Shown here: one piece after another, positions 34,930 through 46,811 of the stretch | Numbering within the stretch: position 1 is the first letter of the stretch | Layout of the letters: every line of letters starts with the position of its first letter | NCBI GenBank assembly: GCA_012934845.2 | Contig: WNNJ02003028.1 | Coordinates: 124,001 to 188,000, forward strand | Origin: Pomphorhynchus laevis | Lineage: Eukaryota; Acanthocephala; Palaeacanthocephala; Echinorhynchida; Pomphorhynchidae | Length of the DNA stretch: 64,000 nucleotides | Direction: 5' to 3' | Notes under the pieces: generated by a model | Told to the model about the DNA's origin: nothing | The model's database searches: none | What the model saw: only the letters and a program-made list of their open reading frames with translations | Program-made: the position numbers and the translations under genes

Positions 34930-35860
34930 TTATTAATTTCTCAAACTTTTTTTAAGTTTGAGTTAATATTTGAGTTAAATAATACATTAGAGTTAAACTA
35001 TCGTCCACCGAAAATCATTCAAACTATTTAATATTTGAGTTAAGCTATCGTCCACCAAGAATCATTATTTCACTGTGGGTGTATTCTATTGATCACCACC
35101 CTCTTCTATAATGTTTATTCAAATAAACATTATAGAATTTATAAATCACGAATTTATTCGAACTCGTAGGCAAAATGTATTTCTGCTTGATCTCCGCCTT
35201 GATCTGTATTGTTGATCAAATAAATTATGTCAACCAATCCGCAGTAGTGACCATTTTCTGATTGATATTGTGGTTTCACTCGGATGCGCCGTTCAATCAT
35301 TAAAACTTCACTAGTCAATCTAATGAAGGCAGAATTTCCAAGTATGGAACACCTGCTTTTGTTCGGTAGTATGACACAATTATATTATCGTTGGCACTAA
35401 TCATGTCTAAGACAATTTCAAATGTACGCTGCTTGAGTTGATGACTTTCTCATCATTCAACACAATAAAACTAGCACTAGTCTTTTATTTTGTTTGACTA
35501 TGAAAAATACGGGCAATCTGATCACGAGATATCTCATTCTCTGATTGTACAAATACGATTTTTCATCCTTTGAAAAATACCAAACCGAGAAACAGGGTAA
35601 CTTTCCTTAAAAAATAAAATTTCATATCTAATATGTCGATTCGCATCGTCAAACCTTAAAATATTTATTTAATGATTTATCGCGGTGTAATACTAAGTAA
35701 AATGAATCCTGCAATATTGTGAGCGACGCGTTAACCACGTTGTAGATTCTTTTGAAGTTGGAGAACTTTCGGTCCAATTTGCAATTTCAGAAGCAAAGTT
35801 GGATACTGACATTTTATCCCATTCCTCTATCAGATCGGTGCAGTCATGTATTCATGAAGT
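34930..35860 (-). pseudogene. Possible decayed coding remnant in spacer
   Basis: On the minus strand, short neighbouring frames give protein-like stretches: IVLDMISANDNIIVSYYRTK and AGVPYLEILPS near 35430-35330, RRIRVKPQYQSENGHYC and GLVDIIYLINN near 35290-35200. They look coding in composition but lie in different frames with stops between. I do not recognise the family, and it could be a host pseudogene or an old mobile-element gene. The rest of the stretch shows nothing. Confidence 0.25.
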
Positions 35861-35864
35861 GTTT

Positions 35865-36010
35865 ATCAAAATGGGGATTTTAGAATTGAGCTACTCAGGT
35901 TTTCTCGTACTCGTGTTTCCGGGCCTGATTGACTCCCATCTATATCGCGAATTAGCTAAAGTGTTGACAATTCCTTCATGTGATTGGAAGAAATCTATAA
36001 TATGCTTGAT
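35865..36010 (+). repeat. Repeat upstream of LINE C1, shared with 45988
   Basis: ATGGGGATTTTAGAATTGAG, CTACTCAGG and TTTTCTCGTACTCGTGTTTCC recur at 45990-46045. There the segment directly follows the terminal-inverted-repeat element. It may be part of the LINE C leader or of a separate LINE, as the 46-kb copy runs toward an endonuclease fragment. Confidence 0.5.
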
Positions 36011-36099
36011 CAAATGAGTGATTAAGCAAATTACAAGTTTATATTTCTACCAGCGAAATTCAACGATTTTGGAATGAATTCAAGCAAATCTTCAGGTAA

Positions 36100-39000
36100 A
36101 ATCGTGAATAACGAAGACTTCAAGGTTAGTAATTGAGTTCATTTGTTTACTAAAGAGGCAGGGATACTCCCCCTATACAGAAACTTCAAAACCTGGCAAT
36201 CATCACTTTTTCTAAGCCTCTAGTGAGGCACGAATTATTTAACTTATTCCTCCGAGAGTTTACCAATCAGTTTAAAAATAGAGTTATATTTAAAACAGTT
36301 AAATTCTACGAGTCGTCTATAAAAATTTCCTTTATTACCAGTGACCTCTTACACTATTATGAGAAGTTTTTTGGAAAACATTTGACCCACCTAAGATCTA
36401 TTATACTCAAGCCTATTCAGGCCACGTTAAAAATTTCTAACTTTCCCCCTCAGATGGAGTATGAGGATATACAATCATTAAAAATATGTTCAAAATCGAT
36501 GGGATAAGGCCTGTTAAATCTAAGGCGGGGGAAGTACTTCCGATTGCGTTTTGCAATACTGATATTGATATTGCATCCAACTTCTTTCTGGGGTACAATC
36601 TCAAGTTTTCAATGATTGACCAAGACGACAGGACGTACCCCCATTGCAATAGTTGCTATTTCTGGGGCCATTGAGTGTCGTCCTGTTCTTCCAAGAAGAT
36701 TTGCGGTGTATGTTCCGCCGACTCATGTGACTGCCTACATAAGGGAGAGAAGTGCAACGCTCCCCCAGTCTGCAGCAACTGTTCCGGTGCCCACCCTTCT
36801 TGTTGGCGAAGGTGCAATTTCTTCAAAGCGTACCAAGCTGCTTTTTCCAGTACTGCTCGATCTACGGTTCCGTCATCTGATTTTTCAACCGTGTCCTTGG
36901 CCGGATTGGATAGAATGTCTAATAGAGACATATTGAGTCTGATGGATTCAAATAAAAAATCGATACTAACCCAGTTGGAGCGCTTGATAGCTCCACTGGT
37001 ATCGGCCCTCTTTGGGGCCTCTGATACGAAGCCGATTTCCACTGAATGCCCTCCAAAACCAAAGAAGCGTAGGGCTTTGGTTAGATCCGTGCCTCCACTA
37101 AAAGTGGGTAAGTTAATACAGCAGAAGATTGCCTACTTGGGAAATGAAGATATTGCGAGGGGGTTCCGACCCTGGATGGGGCTAGTGGTGGGAAGGGCAA
37201 CCTTCCCGCACCTAGCTCTGTCTAGGTTGGCTTCCCCCGTCCAACTTATCTGACAAAATGGTGAGTAAACCCGAGCCTTTTTCACTGAATATCATTTAGT
37301 GGAATTCGGAAGGTGCTTCCGCCCTTAGAATTTATCTGGTAGAGATGGAGATGTTATAGTCCTTCAGGAGACGCGGTCTATCCGTCTCACCTAGGACATT
37401 ACTCGATTTATTCCAAAGCACATATGTTCCCACTATACTCCGTACATAGCCCCACCTCACTCCTCTTCATCTCAAGGACTCTTGACCTTAGTTAAGTGAT
37501 CATTAAGGTCTCCCTCTTGCTAAACTACTAATGTCTAGCCCTGTCTTGTCTGGTAGTTTCACTCAGTAAGAACAGTAAACGCCTCAGTCTAGCCAATGTC
37601 TACATTCGCCCAGGGGAAATCCACAATAATCGTGACATCTTGGATGGTATTATCGACAGCGGCTATGACATGATAATAGGGGACTTCAACAACAGAACTG
37701 GTCGTTGGATCAACGCATCACTTCGCAGAGCCAGGAACGATTACTTTATTCACAAACCACCGGCCCCCACCTTTCATTGCACATCAACAAATTCAATCCT
37801 CGACATTTTACTGCTTCACTTGAGGTGTTGCTTAAACCCCTCTGCACGGAGCAGTCGCGTCAACAGTTGACCACCTCTCATGACCTCATTCGTTGGAGGA
37901 TAGAGGAGGATACATTGCTGAGAAGGAGGTTTCACTTTGATCCGATCAGAGTGACCTCCTTTCAGGCGGCTATCCGACTCTTCCCCAGAATAGGAAATGA
38001 GAGTTTAACCGAATTCAATAATACCTACCTATCTTCGCAAGCTACCGCGATTTTATCGACTATCTATAAAGATCGCTTATACAATCCCACTCCGACAAAA
38101 CTCAAGGTCCTAGCTAAATTGCTGAACCTTCCTAATCTCTATGCTTCCGCCAGACAAACCCTCTCGAATGAATACTGGAGCACTAGATATAGGTTCCAGC
38201 TGAGTAGGGATAAGACGAATATTGCTCGTTTTAATCCGTCTCAGTCTTCCTTCTGAAAGATATTTAGGAAGGAGAAGTTTGTGTGTGGAAGGACAGAGCA
38301 TTGGGTTGGATTGGTATAATAGGTCTTGAAAATGTTTTGGAGGAGACACTATCCCTTCATAACTATGGAGCCACTCAATCACCTCAACCAATCCCGCCTT
38401 GGGGTGACTTCAGGAGTAGGGATCTATCTGTTACGGATATCCTAAACTCCTGGGGTCCACTTCCGGGCACATCCAAATTCGTCGCTTCACCTTCCTCTCG
38501 CGTCTGTCAGCTCTTGACACCCGATCAGAGAAGAGAAGTGGCCGTCACAATGCTTTTAGCTTCCCCATCCGATGTAGCAGGCATCAATATTAGTAAGAAA
38601 GTTTTTATTCCTAAGAAAAAATCCTGCTCATGCCCTAAAGATCTGCGACCCGTTTCGATTCAAAATGCCCTCGTGTCGATTTAGGAAAAAGCACTTGCGC
38701 GTAAAATCCGCGACTATTTGGTTAGACGTAATTTGATCCCTCCTGATTTTCATGGGTTCGTCAAAGGCCGCTCGGTCCATTCAGCAATAGGTGAGGTGGA
38801 GCAGTTTGTCGGGATAATAACCATCGTCTTGTAGTGTCTATTTTTCTCGACTTTTCTGCTGCATTTGACCGCATCTCCATTCCATTTGTGATCTATTCTC
38901 TCAGGTCCCTCGGGTTGCCTGCGAGAATAGTGAAGAGGGTGGAGATACTGCTGTACAGCAAGCGATTTTATTATGAAGACGACCTTGATCACGTCAGCTC

Positions 39001-39840
39001 TACCCAATTACGGGTGTGCCTCAATGTTCACCACTTTCTCCAATCTTGTATCTTGCTGCCTCCATTAATCTATTTAAAATATTTAAACGTGAAAAATGTC
39101 TAGTGGTGTACGCTAATGACACCACGGCCCTGTTCACTGGACGCAGGTGTAAAAACGTAGTCTCTGACATCAGCCGCGTTTCTTTTTGAGATTAAAAGAC
39201 CAGCTACCCCAATCCAATCTTATTTTAAACTCCGCAAAATCGCAGGTGGAAGTCTTTCATGGCTCCCCTGCAACAAAGAAAAAACTTGAGAGACTAGCAC
39301 TATCTTCACTCTCCTCCATATTTGCCTCTGAACCCATCCCCATATTTACAAGTCGAGTAAAATACCTCGGGTTCGCCGTTACGTTGAACTGGTCGGCGAA
39401 ACTGACCTGGATAGACTCAAACGTATCCTGAAGAAAGCTAGATGAATTCTGAAACGGGCCCAGCATCTGTCGTTGATAGGGAAAACCCAGGTGCGCCTCT
39501 GGGGCACTTGGGCTATAGCGAAATTAGTCTTCTTTTTAAGAGGACGTCCCCCAGAGCAAATACAATGGTTTTTTAAGCTCCTCGTCTCGCGTTTACCAAT
39601 CATAGTCCGCTCCGACTGGATTCTTCGGGAGGTGAAAAACCCCGGGTGATTCAGTCGGAAGGCGGCGTTTTGGATCGGTTGGGGGGCTCAGATCCCTCTG
39701 AATTTGAGGCTGTAAAACAATAAAGGAAGTGAAGACAGAAGAGATGAAGATAAAGAAGAAAAATTCTCTGTTAGACTGATATTTGACATTTTTGACAGTA
39801 TCCACATTTATGTTTTGCTATTAATAAAATCTATTATTAG
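36100..39840 (+). mobile_element. LINE C1: decayed I/Jockey-like LINE
   Basis: Plus-strand element with both ORFs. ORF1 (36220-37255) shows an RRM-like part and three CCHC-type knuckles (CNSCYFWGH, CGVCSADSCDC, CSNCSGAHPSCWRRC), typical of I and Jockey clade ORF1. ORF2 shows a trimmed endonuclease (SGYDMIIGDFNNRTGRW near 37670), a long linker (38000-38650, with SLHNYGATQSPQPIPPWGDF) and an RT (PKDLRPVSI, FHGFVKGRSVHSA, FLDFSAAFDRI at 38840, VVYANDTTALF near 39110). Many stops and frame changes separate the pieces. The 3' end is near 39840. Confidence 0.82.
36675..37253 (+). pseudogene. LINE C1 ORF1, CCHC zinc-knuckle part
   Basis: A 192-codon frame containing the second and third zinc knuckles (CDCLHKGEKCNAPPVCSNC, AHPSCWRRCNFFK), then a helical region (MSNRDILSLMDSNKKSI, LTQLERLIAPLV). 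The first knuckle lies upstream in another frame (36640-36674), so the protein is broken between them. It would bind LINE RNA. Confidence 0.65.
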
Positions 39841-40329
39841 TAGAGCGCAATATGCATTTGTTGTGTTTGAATATTTTATCATTCATACATGTATATGAAT
39901 GGAACTGTGAAATTGATATTCAATTATACAAATGTATTTTGTACAATTATATATTTGTATATATTTTGTGTATTTTAGTTTTTTTAATAAAATTTAATAA
40001 TTGAAATGTATTGAAATGTATTAAAATGTATTTAAAATGTTGAAAATATTATCACTTTTGACATTATCTTTGCAGCTAATTGATCCACAAGGAATTTCTT
40101 GAACATGCGGCTTTAGAAGCTTGTCCATAAGATACACAGTAGAATATTTGAATAAATTGTAACAAAAAAGAGTACTCAATTGAAGTATTTATTCAAACAT
40201 CTAAAAATTACAACAAAACAGTTTTCAAAATACAATTAAATGACACAGGAAATCCTATTATATCCAATTATATAATTAAAAAATTAAATCCAATTATTAA
40301 TCTAATAATATTTCGAAGGAAATCCGTCA

Positions 40330-40650
40330 CGTTTCAAGACTTTCTCAATCAGCAACATAAAGCCATTAAATTTCGTATTGAAAAAGAGAATGATGACAAA
40401 TCGCTCAATTTTCCAGACATTAGAATTAAACGAATATCAAACCAAATAGACAACCTTTAACGTAATTCCATGTACTTTAAAACTACACACATTTATTCTC
40501 CTCAACTGACAAACGGATTAAAACATCGTTAAAACTGTTAAATCGTACATATCGATATTCAGCACTACTTCACAATGAATTGAATTAACTATCCTTCAAG
40601 CACTCTGGATAAATTAATAAATAGAATATTAAATAACATATGATTTATAA
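40330..40650 (+). mobile_element. Fragment of a second PLE family (Penelope/Poseidon-like)
   Basis: Reads FQDFLNQQHKAIKFRIEKE then DKSLNFPDIRIKR, followed in another frame by YFKTTHIYSPQLTNG. This is the block after the RT catalytic site in Penelope-type elements (IKFTxExExxxxLPFLDxxxxR ... YRKxTHTxxY). It differs from the PLE family of the 14-17 and 46-53 kb clusters. The remnant at 62880-63110 may belong to the same family. The fragment is decayed. Confidence 0.6.
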
Positions 40651-41429
40651 CCGATCATAACGACACAAACAATACTGCGAATCCTGTAAGGTTTTCTCTT
40701 CTTAGCTTATATCCATACTCAAATGTATTTCGACGTCGACTCCACAACATTGTGAAGCTACATTTCAATATTAAAGTCTATATTGTCAATACTAATAGTT
40801 TCACCTCAAATATTTTCCATTCCCAAAGACAAGTCCACAGCCCTATAGACATCAAATGTAGTTTACAAATTCAAAATTTCATTATCCTGCGAAAATACCG
40901 AAATTTGACCTGCATTCCATCGGATAGGATACAGAATTGCTGAACACTTTTGAGGTGAGTACGCGGACATGATTAAAACTCAAAAAATTTCCTGATTCCG
41001 TAATTTATAAGTACTCTGGCAATACTTGTCAGGATATTTGAGCAAGTAACTTCCACATTTTAGCTTGCTTATTTATGTAAAAATAAAGCTAGAATTACAG
41101 AATTTTTATCAATCACTGCTTATTTGAGTAAACTAAATTAATGTATAATAACTATTTTTTAATTGTTTTCTATTTGTTTTATTTTATTTGACTATCACAG
41201 ATTGTTTTGCTGATGTCGGTAATCCGAAATATCTATGATAAATAATAAAAATGATTTATTTGATCGTTCTATGTTGCATGAACTTCTTTCAACATCACAC
41301 AACAGTATATCAATATCTGAACTTACAATTTACTTATTACATTTAAAAGCGGTCGGTTTTATCATCCATGCAACGATACCATAATTGTGAGAGATCGAGT
41401 CAAACTAGTCTCGAACCAGATATTGATTA

Positions 41430-41820
41430 GTCTGCCCATGAACGAAATGATGTAGCTTGCAGTAAATCTGGATGCAATATGTGGACCAATGTCTCTGTGC
41501 CGTTTAGTTCTATATCCATGCTGTTGAGGGAGTTTTGTTGTGGATTTTGCGCTTTGCTCCAGTGCTCGTAGTGTAGACTCTAAATGTGATTAAATCTTAT
41601 GTTGAGTAATGATTCACAAACCGCATATATTCTCCAAGATATTTACTATTTTGATTGCTATTCCTGGTTACTACTGCCATTAGGTAAATCAAAATGGTAA
41701 TCGCCGCGGTGAAGGTATCTTGATGTGCGCCCGTAACGACATCACTCATAGAAATGTTGTCAAAGTTGCTAGTGCTGGCAGATCATATGAGTGCTTGTTC
41801 GTAAAACTAATAAATAAAGG
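41430..41820 (+). mobile_element. Decayed LINE fragment with ORF1 finger and endonuclease piece
   Basis: ACSKSGCNMWTNVSV then EFCCGFCALL (near 41455-41565) is the zinc-finger signature of LINE A/B ORF1. About 130 bp later NRRGEGILMCARNDI then SYECLFVKL (near 41690-41810) matches the GGGVxxxVR...E block of an APE endonuclease. ORF1 and endonuclease pieces are much closer than in an intact element, so most of the element between them is gone. Confidence 0.6.
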
Positions 41821-41889
41821 TTTTCTTTATAAATAACAACTGGTAAGAAATAATTAAAAACGAAACACGCAGAAAAAACAATCAAAAAC

Positions 41890-43635
41890 AGCCAGTCAAA
41901 AATTCGTATGCTTCTTTAACTTTGTTACGGCCTCAGGTCCAGCAGGACCTCGGGTCCAGCGGAATCCAGCAATCCCGCTGGATTGCTGGATCCCGCTGGA
42001 CGAGTCCAAGCGAGGCGGATTCTGCTTGGTAATCGCGAGATGAGGAGCTTGAGAAACCTGAGTATTTGCTCTAGGGGACGTATTCTCGAAAATATGACAA
42101 ATCACGAGATTACCTAAGTACCCCAGAGGCGCACTTGGGTTTTCCCATTCAAAAACAGATGCTGAGCCAGTTTCAGGAACCAACTAGCTTTCTTCAGGAT
42201 ATGTTTGAGGTCAGCTTTCGCCTAACAGTTCACCATAACAGCAAAGCCCTGGTATTTTACTCGACTCGTGAAAGTGGGGAGTGGTTGATTAGTCAATAGG
42301 GAAGATAGAGCTGAGAGTACTAGTCCCTTTAATTTTTTCTTTGTTGCAGGGCTCCATGAAAGACAACCGTCTGCGATTTAGAGGAGTTGAGAACAAGATT
42401 GGATATGGGTAGCTGGTCGTTTAGTCTTAAAATACGGCTGATGTTCGAGACTACAACATTGCACCTGCATCCAGAGAACAGGGATATTGTATCATCAGCG
42501 TATACCACTCGATGTTGATCGCGTTTAGATTTTCTGTAAAGTTCAATTAAGACAGCAAGATACAAGATTGAAGAAAGTGGGGAACCTTGAGGCACACCTG
42601 TAATAGGGTAGAACTGACGTGCATCAGGGTCATCTATATAGAAGAATCTCTTGGTATACAACAATATTTCTGCCCTGTTAACAATTCTCGCAGGCAACCC
42701 GAGGGACCTGAGGGAGGAGATAACGAAAAGAATGTTGACGCTGTCAAATGCAGCAGAAAAGTCGAGGAAAATCGCAAGCGAGTTGATGACTGTTATCCCG
42801 ACAAAACTGATGCACTTCACCTATTGCTGAATGAACCGAGCGCCCTTTGACAAACCCATGAAAACTCGGTAGGATCAAGTTACACCTACTTAATTAGTCG
42901 CGGATTCTACGCGCAAGCGCTTTTTTCGTAGACTGAGATGGGGGAGTTTTGAATCGAAATGGCTGCAGGTCTTTAGGACATGATACCTGATTACGTTTGG
43001 GTAAAGCATTTTACGACTAATATTGATGCCGGCTACATCGTGTGGTGAGGCTAAAAGCATTTTGATGGCCACTTATATTCTTTGATCAGCTGTTAGAAGC
43101 TGACAGACCACATAAGATAGTGGATCGACGGATTTAGAGCTGGCCGGAAGTGGACCCCATGAGTTAAGGATATATGAAACAGATAAATCCCTGCTCCTGA
43201 AGTCACCCCAAGACAAGATTGGTTGGGGAGATTGAGTGGCTCCATAATTATGTAAGGATTGTAATTCCACCAAAACTTTGTCAAGGACTATGCTACTGAT
43301 CAAGCCCAATGCTCTATCCTTCCAACAGACAAACTTCTCCTTCTTGAATATCTTCCAAAATGAAGACTGAAAAGGGTTAGGTCAAGCAATGCTCGCCCTA
43401 TCCCTACTCAGATAGAACTCATATCTAGTACTCCAGTATTCATTCGAGAGGACCTGGCTGACGAAAAACAGAAAGATTTGGAAGGTGTAGCATTTTAGCC
43501 AGGACGTTGAGATTTGTTGGATTAAGATTGTATATGCGACCTTTATAAGTAGTCAAAAGCAACGCGGTAGCGTGCGAAATGAGGTAGGAATTAAATACCC
43601 TCAAACTTTCATCATCAATTCTGGGGAAGAATTGA
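41890..43635 (-). mobile_element. LINE C2: 3' half of an I/Jockey-like LINE
   Basis: Minus-strand copy covering the linker (SLHNYGATQSPQPILSWGDF near 43210), the RT (LDFSAAFDSVNILF at 42760, ITGVPQGSPLSSILYLAVL at 42600, RVVYADDTISLFSG at 42500) and the C-terminal part to about 41890. The catalytic block is better kept than in C1. A GC-rich palindrome (CCAGCAATCCCGCTGGATTG region, 41940-42000) lies near the 3' end. At 43635 it abuts LINE C3, which runs the other way. Confidence 0.82.
42329..42820 (-). pseudogene. LINE C2 reverse transcriptase, catalytic part
   Basis: A 163-codon frame holding RT motifs A (FLDFSAAFDSVN), B (GVPQGSPLSSILYLAVL) and C (YADDTISLF) in order, with the conserved spacing. 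Sequence upstream and downstream continues in other frames, so the ORF2 is broken. It is the best-preserved RT core of the C family here. Confidence 0.75.
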
Positions 43636-45530
43636 TAATGGGGTCATTGGGCATCAAAATGCAATCTTCCCCGAACTTGTGGATATGCGGATCGTCAAAT
43701 GATCATTATGGAAAATGCAAAATGCCTCCCACTGTTCAAACTGCGGTGAGGAACATCAATCCTGGTCGAGGAAGTGCAGTTTCTTTAAAAACTATAAGAA
43801 GCATCAATGCGGATCGCCCGCTAAACCACCGACTTCGCATAAGCTTGCTCGGACAATATTAGATCAACTGAAAAAAGAATGTCGAATGTTAAAATTGTTA
43901 AGCTAATTGATGCTAGGTAACAGGCTAACATGGAAGAAATGCATACATTAATACAATATTTAGTTGTCAAGTTCGATGAGTCACGAATTACTCCAACGAC
44001 AAATAGTATGTCTTCTAAAAGAGCACCCTATTCGAAGAAGCGTAATGCATCTATGCTGAGTCTATCATCTCTAACATTGGCTGATAAAGACAAAGTTTGG
44101 TAAGTAGCGGTCACCTCGGGCAATGAAGATAATGCCCGTGGGCAAGTTACCTTACCGAGTTTGACCGGGTTTGGGACGGGAAACCGTCTCACCTCTGGTT
44201 CCGACTAGGAGGAGGCATTCCACTCAAGTTAAAAAGAGTCTTTTTCACTGAATATCCTTTAGTGGAACTCGGGAGGTGCTTCCGCCCTTATCCTTCTATC
44301 TGGTAGATATGCAAATGTTATAGTCCTTCAGGAGACGCGGTCTCTCCGTCTTTCCCAGAACATTACTCGATTTATCCCTAAGCACATATACACCAACTAT
44401 ACTCAGTACATAACCCCTCCATACTACTCTTCATCTCGAGGTCTTTTAACCTAAGTTAAGAACTCCTTAAGATTTTCCATCTTACTTAACTATTCTTGTC
44501 CAGCCCTGTCTTGATAGCAATATCACTGTAAAAAACGGTAAACGCATCAGCATAGCCAATGTCTATATCAGGCCTGGAGAAATTTACAAGAACTGTGACT
44601 TCTGCGATCGTATATTAGGTAGTGGTTATGACATGTTACTTGGTGACTTCAACGACAGAACTGGTCGTTGGAATAATGTAGCACTTCGCAGAGCCAGGAA
44701 CGACTATCTTATTCAAAAACCACCTTCCCCACCTTTCATTGTTCAACAACTAATTCTCTTCTCGACATTTTGCTGCTACAAAAGATGTGGTTGTTGAAAC
44801 CCATCTGTTGCCGCCAGCCAGGTCTTCTCGAATGAATTCTGGATCACTAGATATAGGTTCTAGCTGAGTAGGGATATGGCGAGCATTGCTTAACTTAACC
44901 CTTCTCAGTCTTCATTTTGGAAGATATTTAAGAAGGAGAAGTTTGTCTGCTAGAAGGATATAGCCTTGGGTTGGATCGGTAGCATATGCCTTGACAAAGT
45001 TTTGGAGGAGTCACAATCCCTACATAACTCTGGAACTACTCAATCTCCCCAACCAATTCCTCCTTGGTGTGACTTCAAAATCAGGGACTTATATGTCACA
45101 GACATCCTGAACTCCTAGAGGCCACTTCCAGGCACCTCCAAATCACATGCGCCACTCTCCACTCGGATCTGTCAGTTTTTTATGGACAGTGAGAGAAAGT
45201 AGGTCTCCATCATAATGCTACTAGTCTCCTCGTCCGATGTTACTGGTATTAATATCAGCTGTTGTGTTTATATACCTAAAAAGAAATCGATTTCAGGTCC
45301 TAAAGATCTGCGGGCTATCTTGATTTCTAAACTCCCTCATCTCCATTTACGAAAAGGCGCTTGCGCGTAAAATCCGGGACCATCTAGGTAGGCGAAATTT
45401 AATCCCATCAGGTTTTCATGGGTACGTAAAAGATCGTTCAGTCCATACTGCAAAAGGTGGAGTGCATCAGTTTTGTCAAGATAATAGTCATCAGCTTGAT
45501 GGGGCTGTTTTTCTTGACTTTTCTACTGCA
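43636..45530 (+). mobile_element. LINE C3: 5' half of an I/Jockey-like LINE
   Basis: Plus-strand pieces: ORF1 zinc knuckle (CSNCGEEHQSWSRKCSFF at 43737), endonuclease (MLLGDFNDRTGRW at 44635), linker (SLHNSGTTQSPQPIPPW near 45010) and RT start (GPKDLRAILISK, LIPSGFHGYVKDRSVHTA near 45400, FLDFSTA at 45515). It stops exactly where the terminal-inverted-repeat element begins. Stops and frame changes are frequent. Its linker differs from that of C2 by many substitutions, so the two halves come from different copies. Confidence 0.78.
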
Positions 45531-45990
45531 AACTGTGGTCCAGGAGCCAAAACTGGCTACGATTGATTTTAAATTCATATGTGCTGCTAAATAACTAGAC
45601 TTCGATCATTAGCTCCATCAGTATAATATATCACTCCGAGACCTACTCTGAGAAATTCAGTGCCCTCGTAACCAACGGATACGCATTTGTGCCTTATATA
45701 AAGAATAACTAGAAGGTCCACTCACGCAACAAGCCAGTAAAAACGCATTATGCACCTGAGGTTCGTCTAGCATCGTGCGGAATTGCTGGTATCATTACAG
45801 TTATCACAAAAGCAGTCGAAACGCACCCTAACCACTTCATCCGACTGACAATGATTGCTGGGTGGTTATGAGCGTCTCGAAGTGATACATTAAACTGATG
45901 GAGCTGATTATCGAAGTCCAGTTATTTAGCAGCACATATGAATTTAAAATCAATCGTAGCCAGTTTTGGCTCCTGGACCACAGTTTCAAT
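45531..45990. mobile_element. Non-autonomous DNA transposon with 110-bp terminal inverted repeats
   Basis: Ends AACTGTGGTCCAGGAGCC at the left and GGCTCCTGGACCACAGTT at the right. The inverted arms (45531-45645 and 45875-45987) stay over 90 percent complementary for about 110 bp, including GGCTACGATTGATTTTAAAT. The 230-bp centre has no open frame, so mobility would need a transposase from elsewhere. No clear target duplication was found: left of it is LINE C3, right of it is the repeat shared with 35865. Superfamily not assigned. Confidence 0.75.
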
Positions 45991-46149
45991 GGGGGATTTC
46001 AGAATTGAGCTACTCGGGTTTTCTCGTACTCGTGTTTCCGAATTCATTGTTCGGAACTTGTCCTCCGAATTCATTCTAAGTGAATTCATTCCGGCTTTTG
46101 TTGCTGGATTTTAACTTGTTAACTATTGTTAACTTTTAACGAGTTACTG

Positions 46150-46415
46150 CTCGTTCGGCATGTATCCTTACCAGCAATGTTTATGAACAATGGTGCTTCC
46201 TTACTTGACCTTATATTCAAGGTTTAATAACCAATGTTGTCAACATTGGTTAAACAGTGATCGGTTTGAGCGATCATTGTCTCGTGATGTTCGGCTTTAC
46301 CCCGGTTTATTATACAAAGAGTAATGATGTTGAAACAACACTAAGTAAACGCTTGTAGTAAACGCTTCTAAACACAGGAGAATTTGCAAATATACGCTGA
46401 GAATCTTCAATGTGG
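46150..46415 (+). mobile_element. LINE endonuclease C-terminal fragment
   Basis: NNGASLLDLIFKV then, in the next frame, IGLSDHCLVMFGF followed by TPVYYTKSNDVETTLSK. This is the LLDLxF...GLSDH end of an APE endonuclease. It is an isolated, frame-broken fragment of an unnamed LINE. Confidence 0.6.
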
Positions 46416-46439
46416 CTATTAAGATAAGATATTACTCTA

Positions 46440-46665
46440 TAATTAATTCCACATAAAAAATTAGAACACACAAAAGAAATAAATTTTCATAATATAAATA
46501 CGTAGGATTTTAGTACGCTTTATACAAATCAAGATTTAGCAAATATTAAAGATACATTAGAAAAATTAATTAATCTTATATTCGGAAAAATATATATATG
46601 TTATAATAACTATAACGCCTATCTAACAAAGATTAAACCATCAAGTAGATATATCTGGATAAAAT
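46440..46665 (+). mobile_element. PLE copy P1, left part
   Basis: Matches the RT of the neighbouring PLE: EFLEQTK-like start, NINTYDFSTLYT region, then ICYNNYNAYLTKIKPSSRY and WIK. It ends with GATAAAAT, repeated at 50895, where the same PLE resumes. Element X and LINE B1 lie between. Confidence 0.8.
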
Positions 46666-46735
46666 GATGAGAAGATAGTTATTAGTCAAAGCAAAAATCA
46701 AAATACAATGTTACAAACGTCTCCTAGCGAGCAAC
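46666..46735 (+). mobile_element. MITE-like element X, second copy, left part
   Basis: GATGAGAAGATAGTTATTAG through CTCCTAGCGAGCAAC matches the uninterrupted copy at 7963-8119 (other strand). LINE B1 starts immediately after. The right part is at 50803-50894. Confidence 0.75.
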
Positions 46736-46811
46736 CAAAAAAAATCTACCAAAAGCCAAGCGAGCAATCTCTGTTGATACCGATAAAACCGGCAAGCTCG
46801 AGAACATACAA

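Noticed and set aside
43100-45530. LINE C2/C3 as one twin-primed insertion
   Set aside because: Both halves contain the same linker region and these differ at many positions, so they are separate copies.
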